A stretch of DNA of 50,746 nt from Acidobacteriota bacterium (lineage in GTDB: Bacteria; Acidobacteriota; Blastocatellia; Pyrinomonadales; Pyrinomonadaceae). Below are positions 42,086 to 50,746 of the stretch, one piece after another. Numbering within the stretch: position 1 is the stretch's first letter; the number at the start of each line of letters is the position of its first letter. The notes under the pieces are model-generated. The model had not been told where the DNA came from and searched no databases. It worked only from the letters and a program-made list of their open reading frames with translations. The position numbers and the translations under genes are program-made. The stretch spans positions 1-50,746 of the forward strand of contig JAIVJI010000061.1 in NCBI GenBank assembly GCA_020200135.1, written 5' to 3'.

Positions 42086-43793
42086 ACCCTTTCGCCCGGC
42101 CGCGCTCCGGGTCGGTAGCCGCGGGCGCTCGCGCCGGGATGTGGATGCGGAATCGGCTGCCATTGCCAGGCGCGCTCTCGACCGAGACGCGCCCGCGGTG
42201 CGCCTCGGCGATGTGGCGGACGATGGCCAGGCCGAGGCCGCTCCCGCGGGTGTCGTGCACCGCGCCCGCGGCGACGCGGTAGAATTTCTCGAAGATTTTC
42301 TCCTGTTCGGGGCGCGGGATGCCGATCCCTTCATCCGCCACCTCGATGACGACCTCGCCGTTGGAGTGTGACGGGTAGGCGCGCACCGTGATGCTCTTCC
42401 GCTCGGGGGAGTACTTGACGGCGTTGTCTATGAGGTTGAGCAGCGCCTGCGAGAACGCGTCGCGGTCGAACACGGCCTCCGGCAGGTCTCGCCCCACCTC
42501 GACCCGTAGCTCGAAACCGGCGCGCTCAAGCTGGAACTCGTAGGTCGTGACGACCTGGCGGATCACGGCCCCGAGGTCGCCGCGTGCGAAGGCGTAGTCT
42601 TTGGCGCCCGCCTCGATCTTCGAAAAGTCGAGGATGTGGTTGATGAGCTGAGTGAGCCGGCCGCTCTCGTGGTTGATGATGCGGTAGTACTCGCGCGCCT
42701 TCTCCGGGTCTTTGACGCGGCCGAGTTCCAGTGTCTCGGCGAAGAGGCGGATGAGCGCGAGCGGCGTCTTCAGCTCGTGCGAGACGTTAGAGACGAAGGC
42801 CGACTTGGCGTGCGACAACCGCTCCTCACGCGCTGCAGAGCGGAGGATGAGCGTGAGGCCGAGCGCGAGGCAGCACAGGACGAGCGCCAGCAGCGCGATG
42901 CTCTCTCTGAAGTTGTCGGCCGCCAGCGACTCGACCGTCCGGCCCCTGTGCCCGGCGGCCGCCGTCCACTTCGGGAGGGCGGGGGAGAGCGGCGCGCGCA
43001 CTTCGTAGCCCCCGCCGCCGGCGCTCGCCGCCAGCTCGCGCCCAGCCTCGTCGAAGACGCCGACCGACAAGTCAGTCCCGTCCCCAGCGCCCCGCTCCGC
43101 TCCGCCCCCCGCCGCCGGGCCCGCGAACTCCATGAAGAAATTCTCCCTGACGTAATCGGCGTTGAGTGCCAGCCCCGCGAAGCCCGAGGGAGACTGCTGG
43201 CCCCCGCCGGGCAGGGATCTAAAAACATAGACGAGGCTTGACGCGGTTCCGTTCGTACAGCCACCACTGCAACCCTCCTGCCAGAAGACGTAGCCGCGCG
43301 TGGCCTCCTGAGCCGCTGGCGCGAGGCGCGCCATATTGTAGGCGGTGCGGACGTGGCGCACCTCGTGGCGTTCTTCCAGCCCCCTCCCGGCGATACGTCG
43401 CACGCCCTCGGGCGAGGAGATGAGCGCGAAATCTCCCGCGTGGTATGAGCAGTGGGACACCAGGAAGACCTTTTCGACCGCAGGGTGCCGCCGCCTGACT
43501 TCCGCGAAGTGAGCCTCCAGCTCGCGGTCGCCCTCAGGCGTGAGTATTTCCGGGTTGAGGGGGGCTAGGGCGTCGTCGGCAGCCCGAGCCAGGCTCTCCT
43601 CGACGCCGCGCCTGACGCGCTGGAGACTCTGACGCAGGCCCTCCTGCGCGGCGTAGCGCGTCTTCTCCCGCAGCTCGGCCAGCGAGCGGTACTGCATGAC
43701 GGAGAGGAGGAGCGCCGGCAGCACGACCGCCACCGCCGCCAGCGCGGGCAGCCGCCACCCGCGCGGCAGCCCCGTTTTGCTCCGCGAGATCAT
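42072..43793 (-). CDS. Membrane sensor histidine kinase
   Basis: The 573-aa kinase has two membrane segments (about 14-33, LPALAAVAVVLPALLLSVMQ; about 297-316, LLALVLCCLALGLTLIL) framing a roughly 260-residue periplasmic sensor. That sensor is unusual in carrying Cys-containing spots (SHCSYHAGDF and WQEGCSGGCTNG). The cytoplasmic part has the H-box SHELKTPLALIRLF (phospho-His about 341), N-box LLNLIDNAVKYSP, G1 VADEGIGIP, F-box FEKFYR and G2 GSGLGLAIVRHI, a complete HisKA-HATPase kinase. The stop overlaps the response regulator start by 14 bp. It is divergent from the exported Asp-box gene, and the shared promoter region holds an inverted repeat. The signal is unknown. Confidence 0.94.
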   Translation of the reverse strand: MISRSKTGLPRGWRLPALAAVAVVLPALLLSVMQYRSLAELREKTRYAAQEGLRQSLQRVRRGVEESLARAADDALAPLNPEILTPEGDRELEAHFAEVRRRHPAVEKVFLVSHCSYHAGDFALISSPEGVRRIAGRGLEERHEVRHVRTAYNMARLAPAAQEATRGYVFWQEGCSGGCTNGTASSLVYVFRSLPGGGQQSPSGFAGLALNADYVRENFFMEFAGPAAGGGAERGAGDGTDLSVGVFDEAGRELAASAGGGGYEVRAPLSPALPKWTAAAGHRGRTVESLAADNFRESIALLALVLCCLALGLTLILRSAAREERLSHAKSAFVSNVSHELKTPLALIRLFAETLELGRVKDPEKAREYYRIINHESGRLTQLINHILDFSKIEAGAKDYAFARGDLGAVIRQVVTTYEFQLERAGFELRVEVGRDLPEAVFDRDAFSQALLNLIDNAVKYSPERKSITVRAYPSHSNGEVVIEVADEGIGIPRPEQEKIFEKFYRVAAGAVHDTRGSGLGLAIVRHIAEAHRGRVSVESAPGNGSRFRIHIPARAPAATDPERGRAKGYEVA

Positions 43794-43844
43794 CGCCCGC
43801 GAGTATAGCCGAGAGTTCCCCCAGGGAGATGTCGCCTGCTACGA

Positions 43845-43940
43845 CGCAGTTGTAAAAAGTTGTCACCGCCACGCGTCGGCCTCGCTACCGACTGGTTCGT
43901 CGTCACACTCCCACGACAAATAACTTTTTACGAAACTGCG
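43845..43940. repeat. Imperfect inverted repeat between divergent kinase and Asp-box genes
   Basis: CGCAGTTGTAAAAAGTT (43845-43861) is mirrored by AACTTTTTACGAAACTGCG (43922-43940), with two extra bases in the right arm. The 60-bp interior is non-coding. It may be a 96-bp MITE-like insertion or a regulatory site for the divergent promoters. The A/T-rich arms contrast with the GC-rich surroundings. Confidence 0.6.
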
Positions 43941-44048
43941 AAGAGAAGAGACATCTCTTTACAGACCGCAGAAGACGCTATCGGCCAGTCCACATAGACT
44001 CTCGGCGAGCGAAAAAAAGGCGCCGACTAGGCGCTAATCTTCCAGAGG

Positions 44049-45401
44049 ATGAAAGAGATGCTGTTGAGGTGGATTCTAGGGCTCTTCGCCGCGGCGGTGT
44101 TGGCAACCTCTCTGTCAGAGGGCGCGTTCGCTCAAGGGAACCCCAAAGAAGTATTTGTCGTGGGCGACAACGTCCTCGTAAGTGGCGCGAGCGCAGGGCG
44201 GCCTCTGGTCGAGCCGCAACTCGTGGCGAACCCGAAGGACCCGAATCACCTGCTGGGCGTCGCCATCGTCAGCTCCGAGCCGCCCCATTCGCCGCAGGCC
44301 GACTGCGCGGCCTTCGCCTCCTTCGACGGAGGTCGGACGTGGTCGCGGCACGACTTCAGGCTGGAGAATTGCGGCGACCCATGGGTCGCCCTGCGCGAGG
44401 ATGGGACGGCGCTCTTCACTGGGCTCGGCCCGCGGGGCGAGATCCGGCTCTCGCGCTCGACGGACGGCGGGCGCACCTGGGCGCCGGTGCCGGTCGATCT
44501 AGGCCGGGGCCATGACCACGAGACGGTGATACTTGACGCGACGGGCGGCCCGCGCGCGGGCAGCTTCTATGTCGTGTCGGGGAGGGTGCAGCGCAACAAG
44601 GCGGGCCGCGGCCTGGCCTCCGTCTTCGTCGCGCGATCGCGAGACAGCGGTAAGACCTTCGCCCCGCCCGCGGACATTGTCGCGAGCAGCCTGAGCAATA
44701 ACGCCCTCGCGCCGGCTGTCCTTGCCGACGGGGCGTTAGTCGTACCATTCATAGACTACCAGAGCCACCCCGGCGACCACGGCGGGGCCGGGATGTTAGA
44801 GAGGAGGCGCGTCTGGGCCCTCATCTCTTCCGACGGGGGGCAGACTTTTTCGCACCCGATGTTTGTCTCGGAGGCGTGCGGCAGCGGCGGCGGATTCGCC
44901 TCACTCGCGGCCGACGCCTCTACCCGGTCGACGCGCGACCGCCTGTACCTCGTCTGCACGAACCGTGACCGCGACGCCGTCCTTGTCCACCACTCAGCGG
45001 ACCGAGGCGAGACGTGGTCCGCACCCGTCCGCGCAGCCAGTTCCGGCGGCGATGTGGTGTTCCGCAGAACACCCTCGATAGCCGTTAACAAGGACGGGGT
45101 GGTCGGCGTGACCTGGTACGAGCGGCGCAAGGAGAAGGACGGTGAGTGCCAGCACGTCTACTTCACTGCTTCGCTCGACGGCGGGAAAAGTTTCCTCCCG
45201 GCCGCGCGCGTCTCGACGGCACCCTCGTGCCCGGATACTCCGCGCAACGGCGGGAGCGCGAAGCGGTGGGCCGCCGGCGGCGACTACAGCGGGTTGACCG
45301 CCTCCCCCGACGGCGCCTTCCACGTTCTCTGGGCCGACAGCCGTAACGGCATCTATCAGCTCTGGACAGCGCGGGTCAGTACCAACATGACCGTGAAGTA
45401 A
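44049..45401 (+). CDS. Secreted Asp-box (BNR, sialidase-fold) protein
   Basis: The 450-aa protein has a Sec signal (LRWILGLFAAAVLATSLSEG, cleavage near AFA-QG). Six Asp-box motifs S-x-D-x-G-x-(T/S)-(W/F) are spread along it: SFDGGRTW, STDGGRTW, SRDSGKTF, SSDGGQTF, SADRGETW and SLDGGKSF. These mark a six-bladed beta-propeller as in sialidases. The sialidase Arg triad and FRIP motif are not evident, so neuraminidase activity should not be assumed. Many such proteins are binding propellers or other glycosidases. It starts at ATG 44049 (CAGAGGATGAAAGAG context) and is divergent from a two-component system that could regulate it. Confidence 0.85.
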   Translation: MKEMLLRWILGLFAAAVLATSLSEGAFAQGNPKEVFVVGDNVLVSGASAGRPLVEPQLVANPKDPNHLLGVAIVSSEPPHSPQADCAAFASFDGGRTWSRHDFRLENCGDPWVALREDGTALFTGLGPRGEIRLSRSTDGGRTWAPVPVDLGRGHDHETVILDATGGPRAGSFYVVSGRVQRNKAGRGLASVFVARSRDSGKTFAPPADIVASSLSNNALAPAVLADGALVVPFIDYQSHPGDHGGAGMLERRRVWALISSDGGQTFSHPMFVSEACGSGGGFASLAADASTRSTRDRLYLVCTNRDRDAVLVHHSADRGETWSAPVRAASSGGDVVFRRTPSIAVNKDGVVGVTWYERRKEKDGECQHVYFTASLDGGKSFLPAARVSTAPSCPDTPRNGGSAKRWAAGGDYSGLTASPDGAFHVLWADSRNGIYQLWTARVSTNMTVK

Positions 45402-46045
45402 TGTCAGACGTCAGCGGCCTTAACGTAAACCCGTGGCACAAACACGATAGCATCCTTAAGAGAATCCCCTACCTTTACGGAGTCCAATAATACTTAATCC
45501 ATAGTGAGCGCCAGATAATGGTCATTACGTCGCGCCGCCCGTCCCGCCCGGGAGGCTTGCTGTGGCATCCCCCAGTCCCGCCCCTCCACCGACCTGCCAA
45601 AGTCCGACCCCGTCAGGCATGAATCACCGGCCCGGCCGAGGCGGTCAGAAGGCGCGCCGAAAGCGCCGCATTTGCGGCATCACCTGTTAGTCCCTTTATT
45701 TCCAACACAGCCGGTCGAACTCTACGCAGCAAATTTTGTTGACAGGCCAGAACTTCTGGTATAGATTCCGGCGCGCTCCTAGGACGTCCCTCAACTCACG
45801 CGAGCTACCGATTAAGTCTTCCCCGTCGCTAGTCTCACGCGAACAGACAACGTTTACATAATGATGCTCCCCGGTCACTCCGTCTTACCACTGCCAGCCG
45901 AATAAAGGTCTCCCCCCCTCGCCGGCACCAAACCGCGCCTCTCACGACGAGGCGCCACGGCCGAGTTACCGCTGAGAACCGGTTCCCGCCGTCCCGGGCC
46001 TCAGCGCCAAGCCTTTGAGCCTCGACACACCCCTGAGGAGTCGCC
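45402..46045. other. Intergenic region with promoter and leader of the second RHS gene
   Basis: The 644-bp stretch has no supported gene. A small hairpin GCCGCATTTGCGGC lies at about 45667-45680. A sigma70-like promoter is at 45739-45767, giving a leader of about 270 bases before the RHS ATG. Confidence 0.5.
45739..45767 (+). promoter_or_regulatory. Candidate sigma70-type promoter for the second RHS gene
   Basis: A consensus TTGACA (45739-45744), a 17-base spacer and TAGATT (45762-45767) form the pair; an overlapping TATAGA gives a shorter spacing. The arrangement parallels the promoter at 9562-9591. Confidence 0.55.
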
Positions 46046-46939
46046 ATGCCACGCGTGAGCCTATCCCGTACTTCGAGCCATCAGCTTTTCTCCCTCTCCG
46101 TTCGGGCATACTTCACCCGATCCTTACTGCTCGCGCTCCTCGTCCTCGCCGCCGGCGGCACTAACTTCGTGTCCGGGCAAAACGCCCCGCCTAACATCTT
46201 ATTCAACAAGAAGAACGTTGACATCGGTGACCGCGGCCGTCTGCGGATCAACCCTTCCACGCTGGCGCTCGAGCTCGAGATTCCGCTGGGAAGTTACCCC
46301 GGGCGCGCGGGGCTGGACGTGCCCGTCACCCTCTCCTACTCCTCGAAGGCCTGGCGGGTCGAGTACGTCTCCTACCAGCCGGGCACACCCTCCTCCGGCG
46401 GCGTGCCCATCAGCGGCGGGTACACGAGGGTCGTTGCCCACTACGCCGAGCACTCGTCGGCGGGCTGGACGAGCAGCGTCGGCTTCCCCGTCCTCGACAC
46501 GACGCTCCTGAGCGAGTATTACGACGGGTCCGGCAACCCCAAGAGTACGGGGGGCTGCGTCGGCTCTACCGACCCCACCAACACGGCTGCCCTCTGCTAC
46601 AAAGTCGACAGGATCCTCGTCCGGATGCCCGGCGGCTCCACGCATGAGCTGCGCTCGTCCGACCAGCCCTTCGACCCCGTCAATCACACCGAGGCGGCCG
46701 ACCTCTACGCGGTGGACGGGTCGAGGATGCGCTACAACCGTCCCGGTCAGACGCTCTTCATGCCGGACGGGTCACGCTACCTCTTAGGCAGTAACCAGTA
46801 CGTCGACAGCAACGGTAACACGCTGACCCGCAGCGGCAACGGGTGGACGGACACCCTCGGGCGGACCATCAGCGCCCCCCTTTGCCCCCCACGGTGGGCG
46901 GCGAGCCGGGCGTCTACAACTACACGCTGCCAGGGATGA
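46046..46939 (+). CDS. RHS-repeat protein, N-terminal part before a frame change
   Basis: The frame starts at ATG 46046 with TGAGGAG upstream. A signal peptide lies at residues about 22-46 (FTRSLLLALLVLAAGGTNFV). The mature start has the usual opening of secreted RHS/YD proteins (GDRGRLRINPSTLALELEIP, then GYPGRAGLDVPVTLSYSS-like sequence), then DGSRMRYNRPGQTLFMPDGS. Coding character ends at DTLGRTISAPL. After that the frame gives 15 unrelated residues and a stop, while the natural continuation is one base off (frame of 46891). The change falls between two C6 runs at 46875-46880 and 46885-46890. It is therefore a lesion, a sequencing error or a slippage site in one gene that continues to the window end. 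Confidence 0.85.
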   Translation: MPRVSLSRTSSHQLFSLSVRAYFTRSLLLALLVLAAGGTNFVSGQNAPPNILFNKKNVDIGDRGRLRINPSTLALELEIPLGSYPGRAGLDVPVTLSYSSKAWRVEYVSYQPGTPSSGGVPISGGYTRVVAHYAEHSSAGWTSSVGFPVLDTTLLSEYYDGSGNPKSTGGCVGSTDPTNTAALCYKVDRILVRMPGGSTHELRSSDQPFDPVNHTEAADLYAVDGSRMRYNRPGQTLFMPDGSRYLLGSNQYVDSNGNTLTRSGNGWTDTLGRTISAPLCPPRWAASRASTTTRCQG

Positions 46940-49900
46940 GCAGCCCCTACGTCTTCGTCTGGAAGCGCCTCGGCGACACCGGCGTGCTGACTACGCCGCA
47001 GTCGTTGAAGTATACGGCCGATAGCGGCTGCCCGATGGGCAACGGCTCATACAGCCCGTGGCTTTTCCAGTCCGACGTCTCGAGCCAGACCTGTATCACC
47101 AACGCCGCCACGGTCTTCAACCCCGTGGTGCTCTACCAGATTCAGCTCCCGACGGGGCGCTCCTACACCTTCACCTACAACGAGTACGGCGAGATCGACA
47201 GGGTCGAGCTCCCGGCGGGGGGCTACGAACGCTACGAGCACGCACAGACGACGCCGCTCGGCATAACGAAGCTGCCCTACACGCAGGCGAACCGCGGGGT
47301 GAGACGCCGGTTCGTGAGCGCGGGCGCGGGGGCGGGCGAGGCCCCGTGGCACTATTCCACCGCCGGCGTGAAGGTGAGCATCACCGCCCCCGACGACACG
47401 CTGACGGAGCGCTACATGCACGGGGAGTTCTCCGGTGCCTGCACCTGGGGGTACTGCCCCGACACCGCCCGCGCCGGGATGAGTTATGAAGAGCATTTGT
47501 ACTCGGCGCCCGAGAACGGCGTGCGGCGTATGTTGCGGCGGAAGCTGACGGAGTGGTCGATGACCGGCCCCGGCACGGCCGACCCGTCCATACAGGCCGC
47601 GACCCGCAACGCGCGCGTGAAGAAGGAGGTCGAGATCCTGCTCGACACCTCCGGCGACGCGCTGGCGAAGACGACCGAGTACGGGTACGACCTGTCGAAC
47701 CAGTTCACGACGGGGGCCAACCAGACCTCGGTCGCGGAGTACGACTACGTTCCCGTCCAGCAAAGCACCGCGCAGACCGCCGGCATCGGCTCCATCCCGA
47801 GAGCCACGCAGCCGCTGCGCACGACCGAGACCGCCTACCTCGACGACAACCCCGCGTACCGCTTGCAGAACGTCCTCGGGTTGCCGACGCTCGTCACCGT
47901 CAAGAACGGGGGCGGCGCGGTCGTCTCGAAGACGGCGACGGGCTATGACGAGCCGGACTACCAGCTCGGGAACACGTACGGCGCCGTCACGGGGTGGGCG
48001 GCTCCGACCGGACTGCGCGCGAACGTGACCACCGTCCGCCGCTACCTCGACGTTAACGCCTCGGTCGCCATGGGCCAGAGCTGCCCGGCGGGTGTGTGCG
48101 TCGACACGCACGCCCAGTACGACCAGTGCGGGAGCCCCGTCAAGAGCGTGGACGCGTTGGACGGGGAGACGCTGACCGCTTACTCGCCCGCCCACGACTA
48201 CGCCTACCCGACGAGCGTCACCACCCCCGCCCCCAACTCCGACCGGGTGCCCAACCCCTCCGGTGCCCCTGCCTCATTCGATCCCGGTACGTTCGGCTCG
48301 ACGACGGGGTTCACTGCCTACATCGCCTACGACGATGAGACGGGTCGCATCACCTCGACAACGGACGCCAACGGGAAGACGACAAATTATGACTACACCG
48401 ACCCGCTCCACAGGCTCAAGCGGGTAGACCTGCCCGACGGCGGGCGGACGACTTACGTCTACGCGGACACCCACCCGTGTGGCCCGCTGGTCGAGACGCA
48501 CACGCTGCTCGATGCGACGGGGCGGGAGGTCTCCTCGTGGCAGTTCTTCGACGGGCTGGGCAGACCTTACCTCTCGGAGTCGTGGGACGGCCAGGACGCC
48601 GCCAACCCGTACTTCAGGGTCGACACGCGATACGACTTGGTGGGCAGGGTGTCGAAGGTCTCGAACCCGTACCGCTCGGCGGGCTGCACGGCGCAGGCTA
48701 ACCCTGCGGGGCGGTGGACGACGACTGGGTTCGACGCGCTAGGCCGGGTGGTGGAGGTGACGACGCCAGACGGGGCAGCGATGACGACCGCCTACGCAGC
48801 CGACCGGGTGACGGTGACGGATCAGAGGGGCAGGAAGAGGAGTAGTGTGTCCGACGCGCTCGGGCGCCTGACGCAGGTCACGGAGGACCCGACGCCGGGC
48901 GGCCTCAACTACGTCACCAATTACGGCTACGATGCGCTCGGGAACCTGCGGACGGTGACGCAGGGGGAGCAGCCTGCACGGGTCTTCGTCTACGACTCGC
49001 TCTCGCGCCTGACCTCCGCCTCCAACCCGGAGAGCGGCACGGTCGGCTACACATATGACGCGAACGGCAACCTCAAGACGAAGACGGACGCGCGCGGCGT
49101 CACCGCGACCTACACCTACGACCTCCTCAACCGCAACATCATCACCTCCTACGCGGGCGGGGGGACTTCGACGCCCCAGGTCAGGCACTATTACGACAAC
49201 CCGGCGGCCGGCGCGAACGGGCTCGGGCGGCTCTACTGGACGGAGGCGGTCGGGGTCTCCTCCACGGCCTTCAATACCTACGACGCGGTCGGCCGCCCCA
49301 CGCGCCACCGCCAGGTCTACTGGGCCGGCGCCGCCTGGGGGCAGTACTTCGACGTCACGCGCACCTACGACAGGGCCGGCAACGTCCTGACGCAGACCTA
49401 CCCCTCCGGCCACACCGTTGCCTACAACTACGACGCCGCGGGAAGGCTCGGAGACAACGGCCCTCAGTTAGCTTTCGCCGGCAACCTCGGCGACGGCGTC
49501 GCGCGCACCTACGCGTCGGGCCTGTCCTACTCCGAGTTCGGCGGCCTCCGCCAGGAGCGCTTCGGCACGCAGACCCCGCTCTACCACAAGCTGCACTACA
49601 ACGTGCGGGGGCAGCGCTACTCGGTGCGGCTGAGCACGCACCCGCTGGCGTCGAACGAGTTCGACTGGAACCGCGGGGCGATCACCGGTTACTACGACGG
49701 CGCCTACACGTGGGGGGGCGCGCCGGGCTCGACGGGCAGCGGCCCCGACAACAACGGCAACCTGCTACGCTCCGAGACCTTCATCCCCGGCGACGAGCAG
49801 TACTCCTCGTTCCAGGCGTTCCGCCAAGACTACGATTACGACGCACTGAACCGCCTCCGGTGGGTCGCCGAGTCGCGCTACAGCGACTGGAGCGGGCAGA

Positions 49901-50746
49901 CCACGCCGAGTTTCAAGCAGGAGTACAAGTACGACCGCTGGGGCAACCGTACGATCAACGCCGGCGAGACGCAGGTCTACGGCGATAGTCAGGGCTACAC
50001 CATCCCCGAGCCGCAGTTCGGCGTCGACACACAGAAGAACAGGCTGGGCGTGCCCGCGGGGCAGACCAAGCAGATGACCTACGACGAGGCCGGCAACCTC
50101 GTCCACGACTCCTACACGGGGGAGGGCGGGAGGACCTACGACGCCGAGAACCGGATGACCGAGGTGGCCACCGACGGGCAGGGCAACCGGGCTTACTACG
50201 CCTACGACGCCGCCGGGCGGCGGGTGAGGCGGAAGATAGCGAACGAGGAATGGTGGCAGGTCTACGGGATGGACGGCGAGCTGCTGGCCGAGTACCGCGC
50301 CGGGGCGGCCTCTTACCTGCCGTCGAAGGAGTACGGCTACCGTTCAGGCGAGCTGCTGGTGACGATGTCTTCGGGCGACGACCTGCGGCTCAAGCGCTTC
50401 GTGCAGAACCTCTACTACGGGGCTTTGCAACGCGACCCCACCGCGCAGGAGCTTCAGGACAGGACCAACGAGCTGGCTGCGGCCGGATACCAGGGCAAGT
50501 CGCAACTACTCCAGAAGGCGAAGGAGATCGCCCGTTCGCTCTTCACGCAGACCGCCTACGAGACCTCGCCCTACAGGTCGGACTCGCAGTACGTCACCGA
50601 CCTCTACTACGCGTACCTGCACCGCGCCCCCGACACGCCGGGGCTCAACAACTGGACGGCCGCGGCGGCCGGCAGCGTGACGAACCGCTCGAACGTCTGC
50701 GACGCCTTCCAGGAGAGCGCGGAGTTCTCGGCGCTGGTCTCAACCC
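46882..50746 (+). CDS. RHS-repeat protein with DUF4214, continuation (open at window end)
   Basis: From 46891 an uninterrupted frame runs to the window end, about 1285 residues, beginning PTVGGEPGVYNYTLPG. It continues the gene started at 46046. It contains YD/RHS repeats (DETGRITSTTDANGKTTNYD, DALGRVVEVTTPDG, YGYDALGNLRTVTQ, YDANGNLKTKTDARG, NYDAAGRL, TYDEAGNLVHDSY). After YGYRSGELLVTMSSG it carries two DUF4214-like segments, FVQNLYYGALQRDPTAQEL (about 50398-50570) and YVTDLYYAYLHRAPDTPGLN (about 50590-50746). Here DUF4214 follows the RHS part, while in the 9981-16811 protein it precedes it. The C-terminus is outside the window, so a toxin tip cannot be judged. The protein is presumably exported. 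Confidence 0.85.
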   Translation, partial: MPPTVGGEPGVYNYTLPGMSSPYVFVWKRLGDTGVLTTPQSLKYTADSGCPMGNGSYSPWLFQSDVSSQTCITNAATVFNPVVLYQIQLPTGRSYTFTYNEYGEIDRVELPAGGYERYEHAQTTPLGITKLPYTQANRGVRRRFVSAGAGAGEAPWHYSTAGVKVSITAPDDTLTERYMHGEFSGACTWGYCPDTARAGMSYEEHLYSAPENGVRRMLRRKLTEWSMTGPGTADPSIQAATRNARVKKEVEILLDTSGDALAKTTEYGYDLSNQFTTGANQTSVAEYDYVPVQQSTAQTAGIGSIPRATQPLRTTETAYLDDNPAYRLQNVLGLPTLVTVKNGGGAVVSKTATGYDEPDYQLGNTYGAVTGWAAPTGLRANVTTVRRYLDVNASVAMGQSCPAGVCVDTHAQYDQCGSPVKSVDALDGETLTAYSPAHDYAYPTSVTTPAPNSDRVPNPSGAPASFDPGTFGSTTGFTAYIAYDDETGRITSTTDANGKTTNYDYTDPLHRLKRVDLPDGGRTTYVYADTHPCGPLVETHTLLDATGREVSSWQFFDGLGRPYLSESWDGQDAANPYFRVDTRYDLVGRVSKVSNPYRSAGCTAQANPAGRWTTTGFDALGRVVEVTTPDGAAMTTAYAADRVTVTDQRGRKRSSVSDALGRLTQVTEDPTPGGLNYVTNYGYDALGNLRTVTQGEQPARVFVYDSLSRLTSASNPESGTVGYTYDANGNLKTKTDARGVTATYTYDLLNRNIITSYAGGGTSTPQVRHYYDNPAAGANGLGRLYWTEAVGVSSTAFNTYDAVGRPTRHRQVYWAGAAWGQYFDVTRTYDRAGNVLTQTYPSGHTVAYNYDAAGRLGDNGPQLAFAGNLGDGVARTYASGLSYSEFGGLRQERFGTQTPLYHKLHYNVRGQRYSVRLSTHPLASNEFDWNRGAITGYYDGAYTWGGAPGSTGSGPDNNGNLLRSETFIPGDEQYSSFQAFRQDYDYDALNRLRWVAESRYSDWSGQTTPSFKQEYKYDRWGNRTINAGETQVYGDSQGYTIPEPQFGVDTQKNRLGVPAGQTKQMTYDEAGNLVHDSYTGEGGRTYDAENRMTEVATDGQGNRAYYAYDAAGRRVRRKIANEEWWQVYGMDGELLAEYRAGAASYLPSKEYGYRSGELLVTMSSGDDLRLKRFVQNLYYGALQRDPTAQELQDRTNELAAAGYQGKSQLLQKAKEIARSLFTQTAYETSPYRSDSQYVTDLYYAYLHRAPDTPGLNNWTAAAAGSVTNRSNVCDAFQESAEFSALVST

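Noticed and set aside
42086..42334. Upstream extension of the response regulator
   Set aside because: It lies inside the kinase gene and gives Arg/Ser/Ala-rich shadow sequence; receiver homology begins at ATG 42085.

Overview
The window is high-GC bacterial DNA rich in repeats and insertion sequences. It most resembles an accessory region of an Acidobacteriota genome, possibly class Blastocatellia. That guess rests on the co-occurrence of very large secreted RHS/YD, DUF4214, Calx-beta, IPT and Big_5 Ig-like proteins, algal-type vanadium haloperoxidases with Tat signals, and the overall codon use. It is inference; there is no rRNA or other marker gene. I saw no tRNA, rRNA or CRISPR array.

Region 1 (1-7.2 kb) is a mobile-element scrapyard followed by a compact plasmid- or integrative-element-like module. 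It opens with the tail of an IS630-type transposase abutting a truncated, frameshifted large serine recombinase. A minus-strand operon follows, antitoxin > PIN toxin > tyrosine recombinase, in which each gene overlaps the next by 4 bp. Divergent from it run a possible ParB-like DNA-binding protein, an ExeA/TniB-like AAA+ ATPase and a winged-helix, replication-initiator-like protein whose gene is studded with a short DNA repeat. An antitoxin/Doc pair closes the module.

Region 2 (7.2-28.5 kb) encodes exported proteins. It holds a vanadium haloperoxidase whose 3' end is replaced by an IS6 transposase fragment, then a 2276-aa RHS protein with a toxin-like C-terminal tip and a small candidate immunity gene. 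Next is a 3679-aa secreted protein with about 31 Ig-like (Big_5) domains, built from three tandem copies of a 9-domain super-repeat plus a partial copy.

Region 3 (28.5-37.5 kb) is another mosaic. It contains a truncated sodium:alanine symporter remnant, an unrecognised 1146-aa cytosolic protein that may be a defence gene, a 158-bp MITE-like element, a complete IS6-family element, an IS701-type remnant cut by an 88-bp mini-element, and two IS110-family transposases.

Region 4 (37.5-50.7 kb) has a second, intact vanadium haloperoxidase flanked by a direct repeat, a small lipoprotein, an OmpR-type response regulator/histidine kinase pair, a divergent secreted Asp-box (sialidase-fold) protein, and a second RHS/DUF4214 gene. 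That last gene is interrupted by a one-base frame change at C-tracts and runs off the window.

Taken together, an envelope/secretion gene set (RHS toxin-like proteins, Ig adhesin-like protein, haloperoxidases, Asp-box protein, two-component system) appears to have been shuffled by IS6, IS110, IS701, IS630 and small non-autonomous elements. The 1.8-7.2 kb module looks like a self-maintaining integrated replicon.
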